Assembly: GCF_005048855.1 (NCBI RefSeq)
Contig: NZ_SUME01000008.1
Location: 186,001-250,000 of the forward strand
DNA: 64,000 bases
DNA from: Sphingobacterium olei
Lineage (GTDB): Bacteria > Bacteroidota > Bacteroidia > Sphingobacteriales > Sphingobacteriaceae
Reading direction: 5' to 3'
The number at the start of each line of letters is the position of its first letter. The first letter of the stretch is position 1. The notes under the pieces were generated by a model that made no database searches, had not been told where the DNA came from, and saw only the letters and a list, made by a program, of their open reading frames with translations. The position numbers were made by a program, and so were the translations under genes. Shown piece after piece: positions 51,517-61,411 of the stretch.

Positions 51517-52818
51517 ATGAATAATTTTTTTGGATTTTTCGATTTACATCAAGGAGAAGAGAAGAAAGAAACCGTACTACAGAACGTGGTCGAAAATATT
51601 TCTTTTAGAGGCTCGAATGCTTGGATTCTCGCTTGTGCCATCGTGGTGGCCTCGGTCGGGCTAAACGTCAATTCTACGGCAGTAATCATTGGTGCGATGC
51701 TGATTTCACCGCTTATGGGGCCTATCTTGGGTGCGGGCTTCGCTCTTGGTACTTTTGATTTTCCGTTGCTCAAAAAATCGCTTAAAAATCTGGTTATCTC
51801 GACGCTTATTAGCTTAATTGTATCCTTCTTATACTTTTTGCTAAGTCCCTTTAAGGATGCGCAATCGGAGCTCCTTGCTCGCACCTCGCCAAATATATAT
51901 GACGTTCTCATTGCCTTTTTCGGGGGTACGGTCGGCGTCATCGCTATCACACGTGTAAATAAAGGAAATCCTATCCCCGGCGTGGCTATAGCTACTGCGT
52001 TAATGCCGCCACTGTGTACGGCGGGATACGGCTTAGCTATTGGGAATCTAACTTATTTCGCGGGTGCTATATTTTTGTATGTGATCAATTGCGTATTCAT
52101 ATGCCTAGCGACCTTCACCATTGTAAAATATCTCCGTTATCCTAAAGTACACTACGTGGACAAAAAGCGTGAAAAACGGATTACACAGAGTATCACGTTT
52201 ATCACCCTCGCGCTCATCATACCAAGCCTATACTTCGCTTATAACCTGTACCAGGAACGAAAGTACAACAACCGCGTACGACAGTTTGTACAGCACGAAC
52301 TCTCTGACAAGGGGTATACCATTGTGTATGAAAAGTTACAATTTAACAGCAGACCCCGGAGGCTGGAGCTTGCTTTTCTTGCCAAAAAGTTTAATGAGAA
52401 GGAAATCGAACAGCTACAAACTGCTATGGTAGATTTTGGAATCGAAAATACTGAACTATTGATCCGACAGGATACAGTCGACCTACAATCGAGTATATTG
52501 AGCGAAATCGACAGAAGGACTGTTGCCGTAAACGAAAAAGATATTACAATACGTAAACTTAATAATAAGATTTCGATGTACGAGATTGGCTCGCCAACTT
52601 TGAAGAGCGATATAAGAGTCCTTTTTCCCGAGATAAGTTTGTACAGTGTTGGTCGCCAGCAGCAGTACGAGACAAATGACAGTCTCGTGACCAACATCGC
52701 ATTCCTGTACACGGCCGATCCGGCGTTAACACCAGTACAAAAAGAAAAACTGGCTAGCTGGCTTGCAAATCGTTTTCCTACGGATAGTATCGAGGTGATT
52801 CAGAAACCAACTCCATAA
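51517..52818 (+). CDS. DUF389 (TIGR00341-type) membrane protein
   Basis: This 433-residue protein has a membrane core of about six to seven helices with the DUF389 signatures ILACAIVVASVGLNVNSTAV, IGAMLISPLMGPILGAG, GTVGVIAITR and IATALMPPLCTAGYGLA. The C-terminal 190 residues are soluble. Function is unknown in bacteria. Neighbouring transport genes suggest an ion-related role. It is intact. Confidence 0.9.
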   Translation: MNNFFGFFDLHQGEEKKETVLQNVVENISFRGSNAWILACAIVVASVGLNVNSTAVIIGAMLISPLMGPILGAGFALGTFDFPLLKKSLKNLVISTLISLIVSFLYFLLSPFKDAQSELLARTSPNIYDVLIAFFGGTVGVIAITRVNKGNPIPGVAIATALMPPLCTAGYGLAIGNLTYFAGAIFLYVINCVFICLATFTIVKYLRYPKVHYVDKKREKRITQSITFITLALIIPSLYFAYNLYQERKYNNRVRQFVQHELSDKGYTIVYEKLQFNSRPRRLELAFLAKKFNEKEIEQLQTAMVDFGIENTELLIRQDTVDLQSSILSEIDRRTVAVNEKDITIRKLNNKISMYEIGSPTLKSDIRVLFPEISLYSVGRQQQYETNDSLVTNIAFLYTADPALTPVQKEKLASWLANRFPTDSIEVIQKPTP

Positions 52819-52894
52819 GTTACTTCAGCTAGGGTAGTTCTTCAAAGGTTGTAGGTATTTTTCGGCGGAGCTTTGGCGCTAGAATACAATTGAA

Positions 52895-54959
52895 TTATGA
52901 CCTCTCTTTTTGATCGGAAGTATCCTTTTCTCGACTCCCACGTGTCGCATTCGTATTTCTACTGATAAACATCTCGTTTGCTTCTTCTGCCACAATGCTA
53001 ACAAAGCGGTCGTAATGCTTTAGTACGTCACTGATCAGTTCGTTCTTTGTAAAGTACTGAACGTCGTATCCCTCTCTTGAATCACCAAAGTAGGTCTTCG
53101 GAAAATAAGTTGTATTACTTTCTGGGTCTGGAAGATTTTCATCATCAACTAAGAACGCGGATACTACGCGCTTCTGACTTTTAACACCATAAATAAAGTC
53201 GTTTACAACATCATGACTTATCGCAAGCTCAAGCCGGACTGGATTATCGTACGTTTCTATTTTTGCTGTAATGCCATTTTGCTCAAATTCGCGCTTTAAC
53301 TCTAAAAATGCAGCTTTTATATCTTCATAAATTAACTTATCAACCGCCTCGCGACTTTTGAAGGATACAATCTGCTTCAGACGTTGCTTCCAGTATTCGC
53401 CCGACCAGGGAACAGTAGAAACCGATACATCCTGCTCATAATATTTATGATCGATGATAAGCGCCTTCATTAACGATACAGCAAATAATATCATAATTAC
53501 AGCGAAAGGTAACGCCGTTAAAAGTGTCATCGTCTGTAGCGCTAACAGTCCGCCTACATTTAAAAGCAATAGTGCTAATATTGCCAGAAGAGCACCCCAA
53601 AATACCGTTTGCCATTTTGGCGAATTGGAGGCATTTTGCGAGGAAATACTATTCATAACGATCATACCCGAGTCGGCGGATGTGACGAAGAAAATCATAA
53701 TTATCGTGATGACTAAATAGCTCAATAAATTGCTAAGTGGTAGATATTCCAGAAAACGGAATAGCAGCGAGTCAGGATCAGAAACAAGCATGCTCAGTGC
53801 GCCGTCCGCGACATTGACATCGAACCAAATTGCACTGTTTCCAAAAACAGACATCCAGATAAAATTAAACAATGTGGGTAGAATTAATACCGCAGCAATG
53901 AACTCTTTGATAGTCCGGCCTTTGGATATGCGAGCTATAAATAGACCTACGAAGGGCGACCAAGAGATCCACCATGCCCAATAAAGGATAGTCCAGTTAT
54001 AAAACCACGGTAAAGTTTCTTCTTCATAGACATGCGTATTAAATGTCAAATCGAAAAAGCTATTTACGTAATTACCTAACCCATTTGTGAAACTGCCAAT
54101 TAGGTATACCGTTGGTCCTAAGCATAATACAAATAACATTAATGCAATCACAGCGGATATGTTAATGCCACTTAATATTTTAATGCCTTTATTTACACCT
54201 GATATAGCCGAAAATACGGAAAACGACACGAGGACAAGAACTATCGCGACTTGGTAAATAAAGCTAGAATTGGGAAGGAGATTCAATGTCACCAAACCAG
54301 AATTGATCTGTACCACACCAAAGCCCAATGTGGTCGTGATCCCAAAAAAAGTACTACATAATGCAAATACATCGATCACAGCCCCCCATGTTCCATAAAT
54401 TTTGTTTTTAAGTAAGGGATACAGGCAACTACGGAGCGACATGGGCAGTCGGTATCTGTAAGCGAAGTAGGCTAAGGTTAAACCTACCAAACCATAGATA
54501 GCCCAGGCATGTATGCCCCAGTGAAAAAACGTATAGAGTTGTGCATTTTTTGCGCGGTTAATATAGTGATTGCCTTGAAAGGCTTCAGAAGAATAATGCT
54601 GCATGGGTTCGGCTACACTAAAGTACATTAGACCTATACCCATGCCCGCGGCAAAGAGCATGGAAACCCATGAGAAAAATGAGTGCTCCGGTTTGCTTTC
54701 ATTAGTACCGAGCTTGGATATTACCATACCTGCTGAACATAAGAAAGACCAGAAAAATCACAAAAATGGTCACGCACCAAACATATAACCAATTGAGGTT
54801 TACGAAAACAAAGTTCTTTATATCGCTAAGGTATCCGTTAATCAATTTAGGAAATAGTGCCGCCAACAAACATACACCAACTATGAATATCAGGCTTGGC
54901 AATATCACGCTCTTATCGAATGTATGTTTGAATTGAGGTTTCTTTCCTAGTATCCGCAT
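52895..54959 (-). pseudogene. BCCT-family (choline/betaine) transporter, frameshifted
   Basis: Two frames form one BCCT transporter of about 687 residues. 54959-54702 encodes the first two helices and ends FSRYGNIQARY. 54727-52895 continues KLGTNESKPEHSFFSWVSML with the BCCT core (AAGMGIGLMYFSVAEPMQHY, WTILYWAWWISWSPFVGLFI) and a long cytosolic tail. Removing one base of the GG at 54716-54717 restores GNIKLGTNE, the normal family reading. It is either a young pseudogene or a sequencing error. The family imports choline, betaine or similar osmoprotectants, and MscS lies directly upstream. Confidence 0.85.
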
Positions 54960-55076
54960 GGTGATATTGTCTTTAAACTGTCCTTATATGCGCTTTCCAC
55001 AATAAATTCATCAAATTTGGAACTGCTTGAATACTATTTAATATTCCATAGCCGAATATAACGGATTAGATACTAT

Positions 55077-56015
55077 TTACTTCTTGTTAAGAATGTGGAC
55101 GTCTCGCTGCGGAAATGGGATCTCAATGCCGGCGCGGTCAAGAGCGGTCTTACAATCGATTATTAACTCTTCCTGCATCTTCCAAAATAACTCGTTCGAA
55201 GTCGTGACCCTAATAGAGAGGTTGATCGCGCTGTCTCCCAATTCAGTTACGACAACCTGTGGTGCGGGGTCTGCATGAGCTGCGGGATTATCTGCTATCA
55301 CGGCGAGAAGTATGCGTTGTGCTTCGCGTAAATCCGTGTCGTAAGCTACGCCAATATCGAACCAGGTTCTGCGCGTTCCCATTTGGGTATAGTTCGTTAT
55401 GCTACTATTGGAAAGCTCCCCGTTTGGAACAACCAGCAGTTGATTTTGCGGTGTGTTTAGTTTAGTATTGAAAACATCTATTTCCCGCACAGTACCTGAT
55501 ACACCATTGCTGGTGGATATGTAATCCCCAACACGAAACGGCTTGAGCAACAGAATAAGAATACCGCCGGCAAAATTGGAAAGTGAACCTTGCAAAGCGA
55601 GGCCGATAGCTAATCCGGCTGCCCCTATTATTGCTACGAAAGCAGAAGTCTGTACGCCCAACTGCGTAACAACGACAATAAACAACAGAATATTTAACGC
55701 CCAACTGATCAAATTTGACAAAAAGCGCTGAAGAGACGCATCTATTCCCCGCCTTACAAATGCCTTGTCTACGAGCCGCTTTATCACCCGGATTAGCCAT
55801 GAACCAATCAAATATATTAGTATCGCAGACACTAAAGCTGTCAATAGCGTCGGGATCCATACAATCCCTGCAGCGATAAATCTGTCCCAATGTTCTTGAA
55901 AATTATCGAATTCTATATTATCCATAGATTCAAATTTATCAAAAATAATCAAGAGTTTCGGGAACATTCCGTAAAACATTCCCCTGATAGCCTCCGGCAA
56001 GCTACCAAAAATCAT
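55077..56015 (-). CDS. MscS-type mechanosensitive channel
   Basis: This protein of up to 312 residues has three membrane helices. The pore helix is GAAGLAIGLALQGSLSNFAG, followed by the beta domain (GDYISTSNGVSGTVREIDVF, PNGELSNSSITNYT) and an alpha/beta C-terminal domain. The ATG at 55925 (MDNIEFDNFQEHW) is an equally good start. It releases solutes upon hypo-osmotic shock, which fits its position between the BCCT and AGCS transporters. Confidence 0.94.
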   Translation of the reverse strand: MIFGSLPEAIRGMFYGMFPKLLIIFDKFESMDNIEFDNFQEHWDRFIAAGIVWIPTLLTALVSAILIYLIGSWLIRVIKRLVDKAFVRRGIDASLQRFLSNLISWALNILLFIVVVTQLGVQTSAFVAIIGAAGLAIGLALQGSLSNFAGGILILLLKPFRVGDYISTSNGVSGTVREIDVFNTKLNTPQNQLLVVPNGELSNSSITNYTQMGTRRTWFDIGVAYDTDLREAQRILLAVIADNPAAHADPAPQVVVTELGDSAINLSIRVTTSNELFWKMQEELIIDCKTALDRAGIEIPFPQRDVHILNKK

Positions 56016-56180
56016 AACCCTTGGTTAACTAGGAAGCTTTAGCTTATGCTCCGCTTGCATTAATAGCACATCGCAATACAATAAAGAAAGCATCATAAAT
56101 ATTATCTATGCAATAATATCACATAACTCGCCCCATTTTATCTATTTTAGCCGAAATCTGCTACGTGGTTTTGATAAAAT

Positions 56181-57617
56181 ATGACAAATCTGATAGATAA
56201 AATTTATGATATCGTCTGGAGCGATGCATTAATATACCTTTGCCTTCTGAGTGGAATATATTTTTCATTTCGCTTCAGATTACCGCAATTGACCCAATTC
56301 CGAGAGATGCTTCGCCTCCTTTTTAAAGGTAGAAGCTCCGACAAAGGAATATCCTCTTTTCAGGCTTTTGCATTGGCAATTTCCGGTCGGGTGGGAACTG
56401 GGAATATAGCTGGTGTAGCAACGGCAATAGCAATGGGCGGACCTGGCGCAGTCTTCTGGATGTGGGTGATCGCATTTTTGGGTAGCTCGTCTGCAATCAT
56501 TGAAGCGACACTTGGTCAAATGTATAAAGAGGTAAAAAATGGTCAATACCGCGGTGGACCGGCCTTTTATATCCTAAAAGGGCTTGGTTCGAAAGCATTT
56601 GCTGTTACCTTCGCTGTGGTGACTATCATCAGCACTGGATTTTTGTTACCTGGGGTACAGAGCAATAGCATCAGTGCAGCGGTAAACGCCTCATTTAATG
56701 TATCTGCGGAATGGACAGGGATACTGTTGGTTTTATTGTTAGCTACTATCATTGTGGGTGGTGTAAAACGGATCAGTAAGGTTGCCGAAATTGTTGTCCC
56801 GTTTATGGCAGGGGCATACATTTTAATGGCAGTTGTCATCATGGGACTCAATTTTACGCAGATTCCGGATGTCATCGCGCTGATTGTCCGATCCGGTCTG
56901 AATATGGAGGCCGCGTTTGCGGGCATCATCGGCATGGCCATTTCATGGGGGGTAAAAAGAGGCATTTATAGCAATGAAGCCGGTCAGGGAACGGCTCCAC
57001 ACGCGGCCGCGGCAGCTGAAGTTTCTCACCCTATCAAGCAAGGACTAGTGCAGGGTTTCTCGGTTTATGTAGACACATTATTTGTTTGTACCGCTACCGC
57101 ATTTATGATACTTTTTACCGGACAATATAACACGATAGATCCGGCTGGAGGCTTTATTGTAGAAAATCTGCCCAATGTTGAGATCGGACCACGTTATACT
57201 CAATTTGCAGTCGCACACCACTTTCCTGCAATCGGAGATAGCTTCGTGGCACTCGCCTTATTCTTTTTTGCGTTCACCACTATTATGGCTTATTACTATA
57301 TCGCGGAAACGAATGTAAGTTTCATCATGGGAAAAAGCAGTAGCGTCTGGCTAGTCTGGATCCTAAGGTTAATGATCTTGGTGTCCGTGTATGTTGGCTG
57401 TATCGCTACCGCGGAATCGGCTTGGAAAATGGGCGATATCGGCGTGGGAGTCATGGCTTGGCTTAACATGATAGCCATTATTTTGCTGCATAAAAAAGTG
57501 CTGAGGCTATACCGAGACTACAATAGGCAACGAAAGGATGGAAAAGACCCATCCTTCACCAATAAAGAACACAATTTCGCACACATGGAGGTGTGGGATA
57601 AAGACAATGTTAAATAG
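56181..57617 (+). CDS. AGCS-family alanine/glycine:cation symporter
   Basis: This 478-residue protein has about 11 membrane helices. Signatures are SGRVGTGNIAGVATAIAMGG near residue 70, the stretch MGGPGAVFWMWVIAFLG, and GIYSNEAGQGTAPHAAAAAE near residue 265. It imports alanine or glycine with Na+ or H+. The nhaA gene begins 11 bp after its stop, so the two are co-transcribed and probably both depend on Na+. Confidence 0.95.
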   Translation: MTNLIDKIYDIVWSDALIYLCLLSGIYFSFRFRLPQLTQFREMLRLLFKGRSSDKGISSFQAFALAISGRVGTGNIAGVATAIAMGGPGAVFWMWVIAFLGSSSAIIEATLGQMYKEVKNGQYRGGPAFYILKGLGSKAFAVTFAVVTIISTGFLLPGVQSNSISAAVNASFNVSAEWTGILLVLLLATIIVGGVKRISKVAEIVVPFMAGAYILMAVVIMGLNFTQIPDVIALIVRSGLNMEAAFAGIIGMAISWGVKRGIYSNEAGQGTAPHAAAAAEVSHPIKQGLVQGFSVYVDTLFVCTATAFMILFTGQYNTIDPAGGFIVENLPNVEIGPRYTQFAVAHHFPAIGDSFVALALFFFAFTTIMAYYYIAETNVSFIMGKSSSVWLVWILRLMILVSVYVGCIATAESAWKMGDIGVGVMAWLNMIAIILLHKKVLRLYRDYNRQRKDGKDPSFTNKEHNFAHMEVWDKDNVK

Positions 57618-57628
57618 AACTTAATATC

Positions 57629-58807
57629 ATGAACCAACGCATCAATCTTAACGTATTTAAGAACTTTTTTGAATCTACCAATGCAGGCGGCATACTGTTG
57701 TTTATTTGTGTAGTTCTTTCCATGATCATCGCCAACTCACCATTGGCATCAAACTTGGCCTCCATACTCGCTTATCACGTTGGATTTGAGTCGGAAACGG
57801 TACATCTAAATTATAGCGTCTTGCTGTGGATCAACGATGGTCTCATGGCTATATTTTTCCTATTGGTAGGCCTTGAAATTAAAAGGGAAATTGTTGAGGG
57901 TGAGCTCTCATCTCCACGGAAGGCCTCACTACCTATTTTATGTGCAATAGGAGGCGCAGTGGTACCTGCTTTGATATACCTAGGATTTAATGCCGGAACC
58001 GAAACTTCGAGCGGCTGGGGCATACCCATGGCCACAGATATAGCCTTTGCATTGGCTGTAATCGGCCTACTCGATAAAAGGGTACCTACAAGCCTTAAGA
58101 TATTTCTTGCTGCGCTAGCCATCGTAGATGATCTGATTGCGATTTTAGTTATTGCATTTTTTTACTCCTCAGGTATTGAGACGAGCTATCTACTTTATGC
58201 GGCACTAGGTCTATTTATATTAGTTATCATGAATAGATTTAACGTTTTAAACCCATATCTGTACTTAATTCCAGGCATATTTATCTGGTATTTTGTTCAC
58301 CATTCAGGTATTCATGCCACTATCGCTGGTGTATTAGTTGCGATGACAATTCCGACAAACGATACGGAAAAGGAATCGCCCTTGGAACGACTGGAACACG
58401 CGCTAGTGAAACCTGTAAACTTTTTGATCATCCCATTATTTGCCTTCGCCAATACAAATATAACGCTTGAAGCGGAAATGCTCCACGGACTAACCGCACC
58501 TTTGGGATTGGGTATTAGCATGGGGTTACTTCTCGGAAAGCCAATAGGGATATTTGCCATGGCGCTGATATGTACAAAAATGAAAATCAGTAGCTTACCG
58601 GAAGGAAGTAGCTATATGCATGTTGTTGGAGTGGCCTTGCTGGCGGGAATAGGCTTCACCATGTCTATCTTTATAGCGATACTCTCATTCAACGATATTT
58701 TGCACATAAACGAAGCCAAACTTTCCGTCTTATTGACTTCAATAATTGCAGGATTGGCAGGATACTTTCTGCTCAGAAACACTAAAATGAAATATAAAGA
58801 TTCATAA
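57629..58807 (+). CDS. nhaA: Na+/H+ antiporter NhaA
   Basis: This 392-residue protein has the NhaA signatures GLMAIFFLLVGLEIKREI, GIPMATDIAFALAVIGLL (ion-binding Asp) and ALAIVDDLIAILVIAFFY (the Asp pair), plus GIGFTMSIFIAILSF near the end. It exports Na+ in exchange for protons and keeps the sodium gradient used by the AGCS symporter upstream. It is intact, with the usual length. Confidence 0.97.
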   Translation: MNQRINLNVFKNFFESTNAGGILLFICVVLSMIIANSPLASNLASILAYHVGFESETVHLNYSVLLWINDGLMAIFFLLVGLEIKREIVEGELSSPRKASLPILCAIGGAVVPALIYLGFNAGTETSSGWGIPMATDIAFALAVIGLLDKRVPTSLKIFLAALAIVDDLIAILVIAFFYSSGIETSYLLYAALGLFILVIMNRFNVLNPYLYLIPGIFIWYFVHHSGIHATIAGVLVAMTIPTNDTEKESPLERLEHALVKPVNFLIIPLFAFANTNITLEAEMLHGLTAPLGLGISMGLLLGKPIGIFAMALICTKMKISSLPEGSSYMHVVGVALLAGIGFTMSIFIAILSFNDILHINEAKLSVLLTSIIAGLAGYFLLRNTKMKYKDS

Positions 58808-58812
58808 TGCGT

Positions 58813-58844
58813 GGTGGGATTGTCGTTAAAATGACAATCCCACC
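58813..58844. terminator. Bidirectional hairpin between nhaA and the BamA-like gene
   Basis: GGTGGGATTGTC (58813-58824) pairs perfectly with GACAATCCCACC (58833-58844) around an 8-bp loop. It separates two convergent genes and uses the last codons of the minus-strand gene as one arm. There is no long T-run. Confidence 0.75.
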
Positions 58845-61384
58845 CTAATATATGGCAAGGTAGCTTCCTTGCTGAAACCTAAGGCGCCTTGGATAATTAG
58901 TAAATCTCCAGGCATAAAATACAGGCCTCCACCATAACCCATATGCCATCTATCGGATGTTTCTTCAGGCATCCAAACCCGGCCAATATCATAGAAACCA
59001 AGAGCACCAACTGTTCCCGGAATTAAATAGGATGCAAAACTGAACAATTTGAGTCTTGTTTCAAAATTATTATAAAGGGCCGTCTTTCCTGTGAAACGTC
59101 TCGAATTATAACCACGAAGACTGGCCTCTCCTCCTATCTGTGCATGTTGATAAAAATAAGGATCTCCCCAGAGGGTTTCGAAGCCGGTTCTATTTGCAAA
59201 AGTTACACGATTATTTGCTAATGTTTTATAAAAACTAAAAGCGCTCTCCATAGCCGCGTACTTGCGGGATCCCCCCCCGAGCTGCGCGTTCCAGCCGATT
59301 TTCGAATGAAAATGAACTCCCGATTTTGCATTTGCTACGTTATCTCTTGTGTCGTAATCGATCCCCAATGAGGCACCAGTAAAAAAAATGCTACCATAAA
59401 GAGGTTCATCAGGATTTTGGGCCTTAAAATCTTCAAAATAACGGCCTACATTATTTGAAGCACTACTATGGTAATATTCGGATGAAGAACCATAAAATAA
59501 TTTTAAATCATCAGTCAAATACTTTTCCAAAAATACAGCAGCATTAACAATATCAAACCGGTTACGATAATAGGAAACACCTCTAGTACTACGCTCCTCA
59601 AAAATGGTTTGGTTACCGTATCCAAAAAAATTACTTAGGTTCTTAGGCCCCAGCGAAGAAATATGAACCGAGAGATCCTGACCGGCAATCAACTCCTTGA
59701 ATATTCCCTGGTAATCAAACATGAATGACTCACGTCCCGTTAGGTAGTTTGCCATAAACTGATGTCTGTACGCAAATGGCTTTTTACGGAAACCTTGATT
59801 CTCGATAAGGTAACCGGCCCCCAAAATCAATCCACGGTCGATACCATAATTTAAATTGACTAATACCCCTTTTCGATCGTGAACAAAACTATCATATTCA
59901 TAAGCATGAATAGCACTATCATTCTTAAGGTGAAAACGTACACGTTTCTCTAGGGCAAACCTGTTTGACGCAGGGTCTTTCGTATCATAAATGTGAACCT
60001 GCTTTCGGTCGGAAAAGGCTTTCGAAGAGGTGAATTCATCGTATTGATCTCCCCCAATTAGTCGCACCTTAATAGTCGATTTTCCGGCACCTTTCAACCG
60101 GTATTCATCCTCTCCCGATATGCCATAAATCCGGAGCTCTCGGGTTTCTTTGGGTACAAATCTTCTTTTAAAGATTCTGCGTCCTTCACTTCCATCCTTC
60201 TTCTTATTATGGACATCTAAACTTATACTTCCATCCTTTTCAAAATCAATTTCGATAAATTCCGACTTTGCGGATAACGGGATATCGACATATCGTGCTA
60301 AAGATTGGTAGTAGCTAAGTCCTGTTTCTAAAAGCTCATCTCTCCTTGACTTAATATTATACACCATTTCCTCGGCACTTAGCGCGACTATTGTGTCGGG
60401 CATTTCCAACATGGCAGCATGGATTAGCGAATCACTCATGACCGATTGAAAGCTTTCTATTTCCTTTTTCCATCCATCTCGATCAAGATAATTCAGGAAA
60501 AACCGATCAAAATGTCGGGCGTTAAAGTTCCAGTGTGTGACATTTCTAATATGCGGGCTGAAAGGCTGCAAATGTGCTTTCAGCCATTGATAGGACAATA
60601 ATAAAGGAAACACGCCCGAGGTTTTATAATATACCTTATCCCTATCCCGTGGCACAGGTGTATACACTTTTTTACCTTTCTCCTTCTCTGGATCCCAACG
60701 CCAATTGTCTTCATGGCGATCCCAATCGCCTAAGGTGAAGTCTAGTAAACGGGTACTAAGGGTGAGTTTTTGGTCGATTTGTGTATCATTGTCTTCCAGT
60801 ACCTTTCGAATCACCTTTGCCGTATTGTCGGTTTTGGAATCTTCAAAAGGCATCCTAGGCTCAAACATATATGCCCGATTTTTAAAAATATCTCGGTATT
60901 CTCCCAAACGAAGGTCATCCCCCACATACACCAGTTCTGGCACTGCATGTGGTATGCCTAGTGCCTTGTTGAATGTAGGGACGGTAAGCGCGCCAAAAGG
61001 ATGGGCTATGGAAATTTGGTCCTGTACGATATCTTTTGCAATCGTTTTTCGCAAACTTTCCGGAAGGCTTCGCTCTGGAAATTTCTGAATCGAGCGTAAT
61101 ACCCATTCCCTATCTTGTAGATCGATCATTCGTAAAGATTGGGTTTGCATACCACCACCAAGTTTAATAACTTCCAAACCACCTTTTTCCTTACTCAGGT
61201 CGACGAGGCGCATTTTGACCGGGGTATTGTAAAGCTTACGATAACTGTCTCCCAACCAAAATCGATGCGCCACTCCCACTTGATCGTATTCAGGAGCAAT
61301 CACAGCTGTTACGCTATCGAGGCTTTGCGCAGTGGCATAGAAGCCCGATGCTAAGCAAATTAGGATCAGAAAAACTTTTGTCAT
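58826..61384 (-). CDS. BamA/TamA-type barrel fused to a kinase-like periplasmic domain
   Basis: This 852-residue protein has a signal peptide (about 1-19). Residues about 66-255 resemble an atypical kinase. They include a Gly-rich strand KLGGGMQTQSLRM (74-86), a strand with a basic residue WVLRSIQK, DWDRHEDNW (220-228, as in DRHxxN of PI3K/HipA-type catalytic loops) and PVPRDRDKVYY (243-253, metal-binding-Asp-like). Residues about 500-852 form an Omp85 barrel (GASLGIDYDTRDN, GGEASLRGYNSRRF, ending LPYIRVGLSF). The barrel part is clear and the kinase idea is inference. It is the third gene after a metallophosphoesterase and a GAF-like gene. Confidence 0.8.
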   Translation of the reverse strand: MTKVFLILICLASGFYATAQSLDSVTAVIAPEYDQVGVAHRFWLGDSYRKLYNTPVKMRLVDLSKEKGGLEVIKLGGGMQTQSLRMIDLQDREWVLRSIQKFPERSLPESLRKTIAKDIVQDQISIAHPFGALTVPTFNKALGIPHAVPELVYVGDDLRLGEYRDIFKNRAYMFEPRMPFEDSKTDNTAKVIRKVLEDNDTQIDQKLTLSTRLLDFTLGDWDRHEDNWRWDPEKEKGKKVYTPVPRDRDKVYYKTSGVFPLLLSYQWLKAHLQPFSPHIRNVTHWNFNARHFDRFFLNYLDRDGWKKEIESFQSVMSDSLIHAAMLEMPDTIVALSAEEMVYNIKSRRDELLETGLSYYQSLARYVDIPLSAKSEFIEIDFEKDGSISLDVHNKKKDGSEGRRIFKRRFVPKETRELRIYGISGEDEYRLKGAGKSTIKVRLIGGDQYDEFTSSKAFSDRKQVHIYDTKDPASNRFALEKRVRFHLKNDSAIHAYEYDSFVHDRKGVLVNLNYGIDRGLILGAGYLIENQGFRKKPFAYRHQFMANYLTGRESFMFDYQGIFKELIAGQDLSVHISSLGPKNLSNFFGYGNQTIFEERSTRGVSYYRNRFDIVNAAVFLEKYLTDDLKLFYGSSSEYYHSSASNNVGRYFEDFKAQNPDEPLYGSIFFTGASLGIDYDTRDNVANAKSGVHFHSKIGWNAQLGGGSRKYAAMESAFSFYKTLANNRVTFANRTGFETLWGDPYFYQHAQIGGEASLRGYNSRRFTGKTALYNNFETRLKLFSFASYLIPGTVGALGFYDIGRVWMPEETSDRWHMGYGGGLYFMPGDLLIIQGALGFSKEATLPYIRVGLSF

Positions 61385-61411
61385 ATTATTTATCTTAAAA
61401 TCACAACCCTG

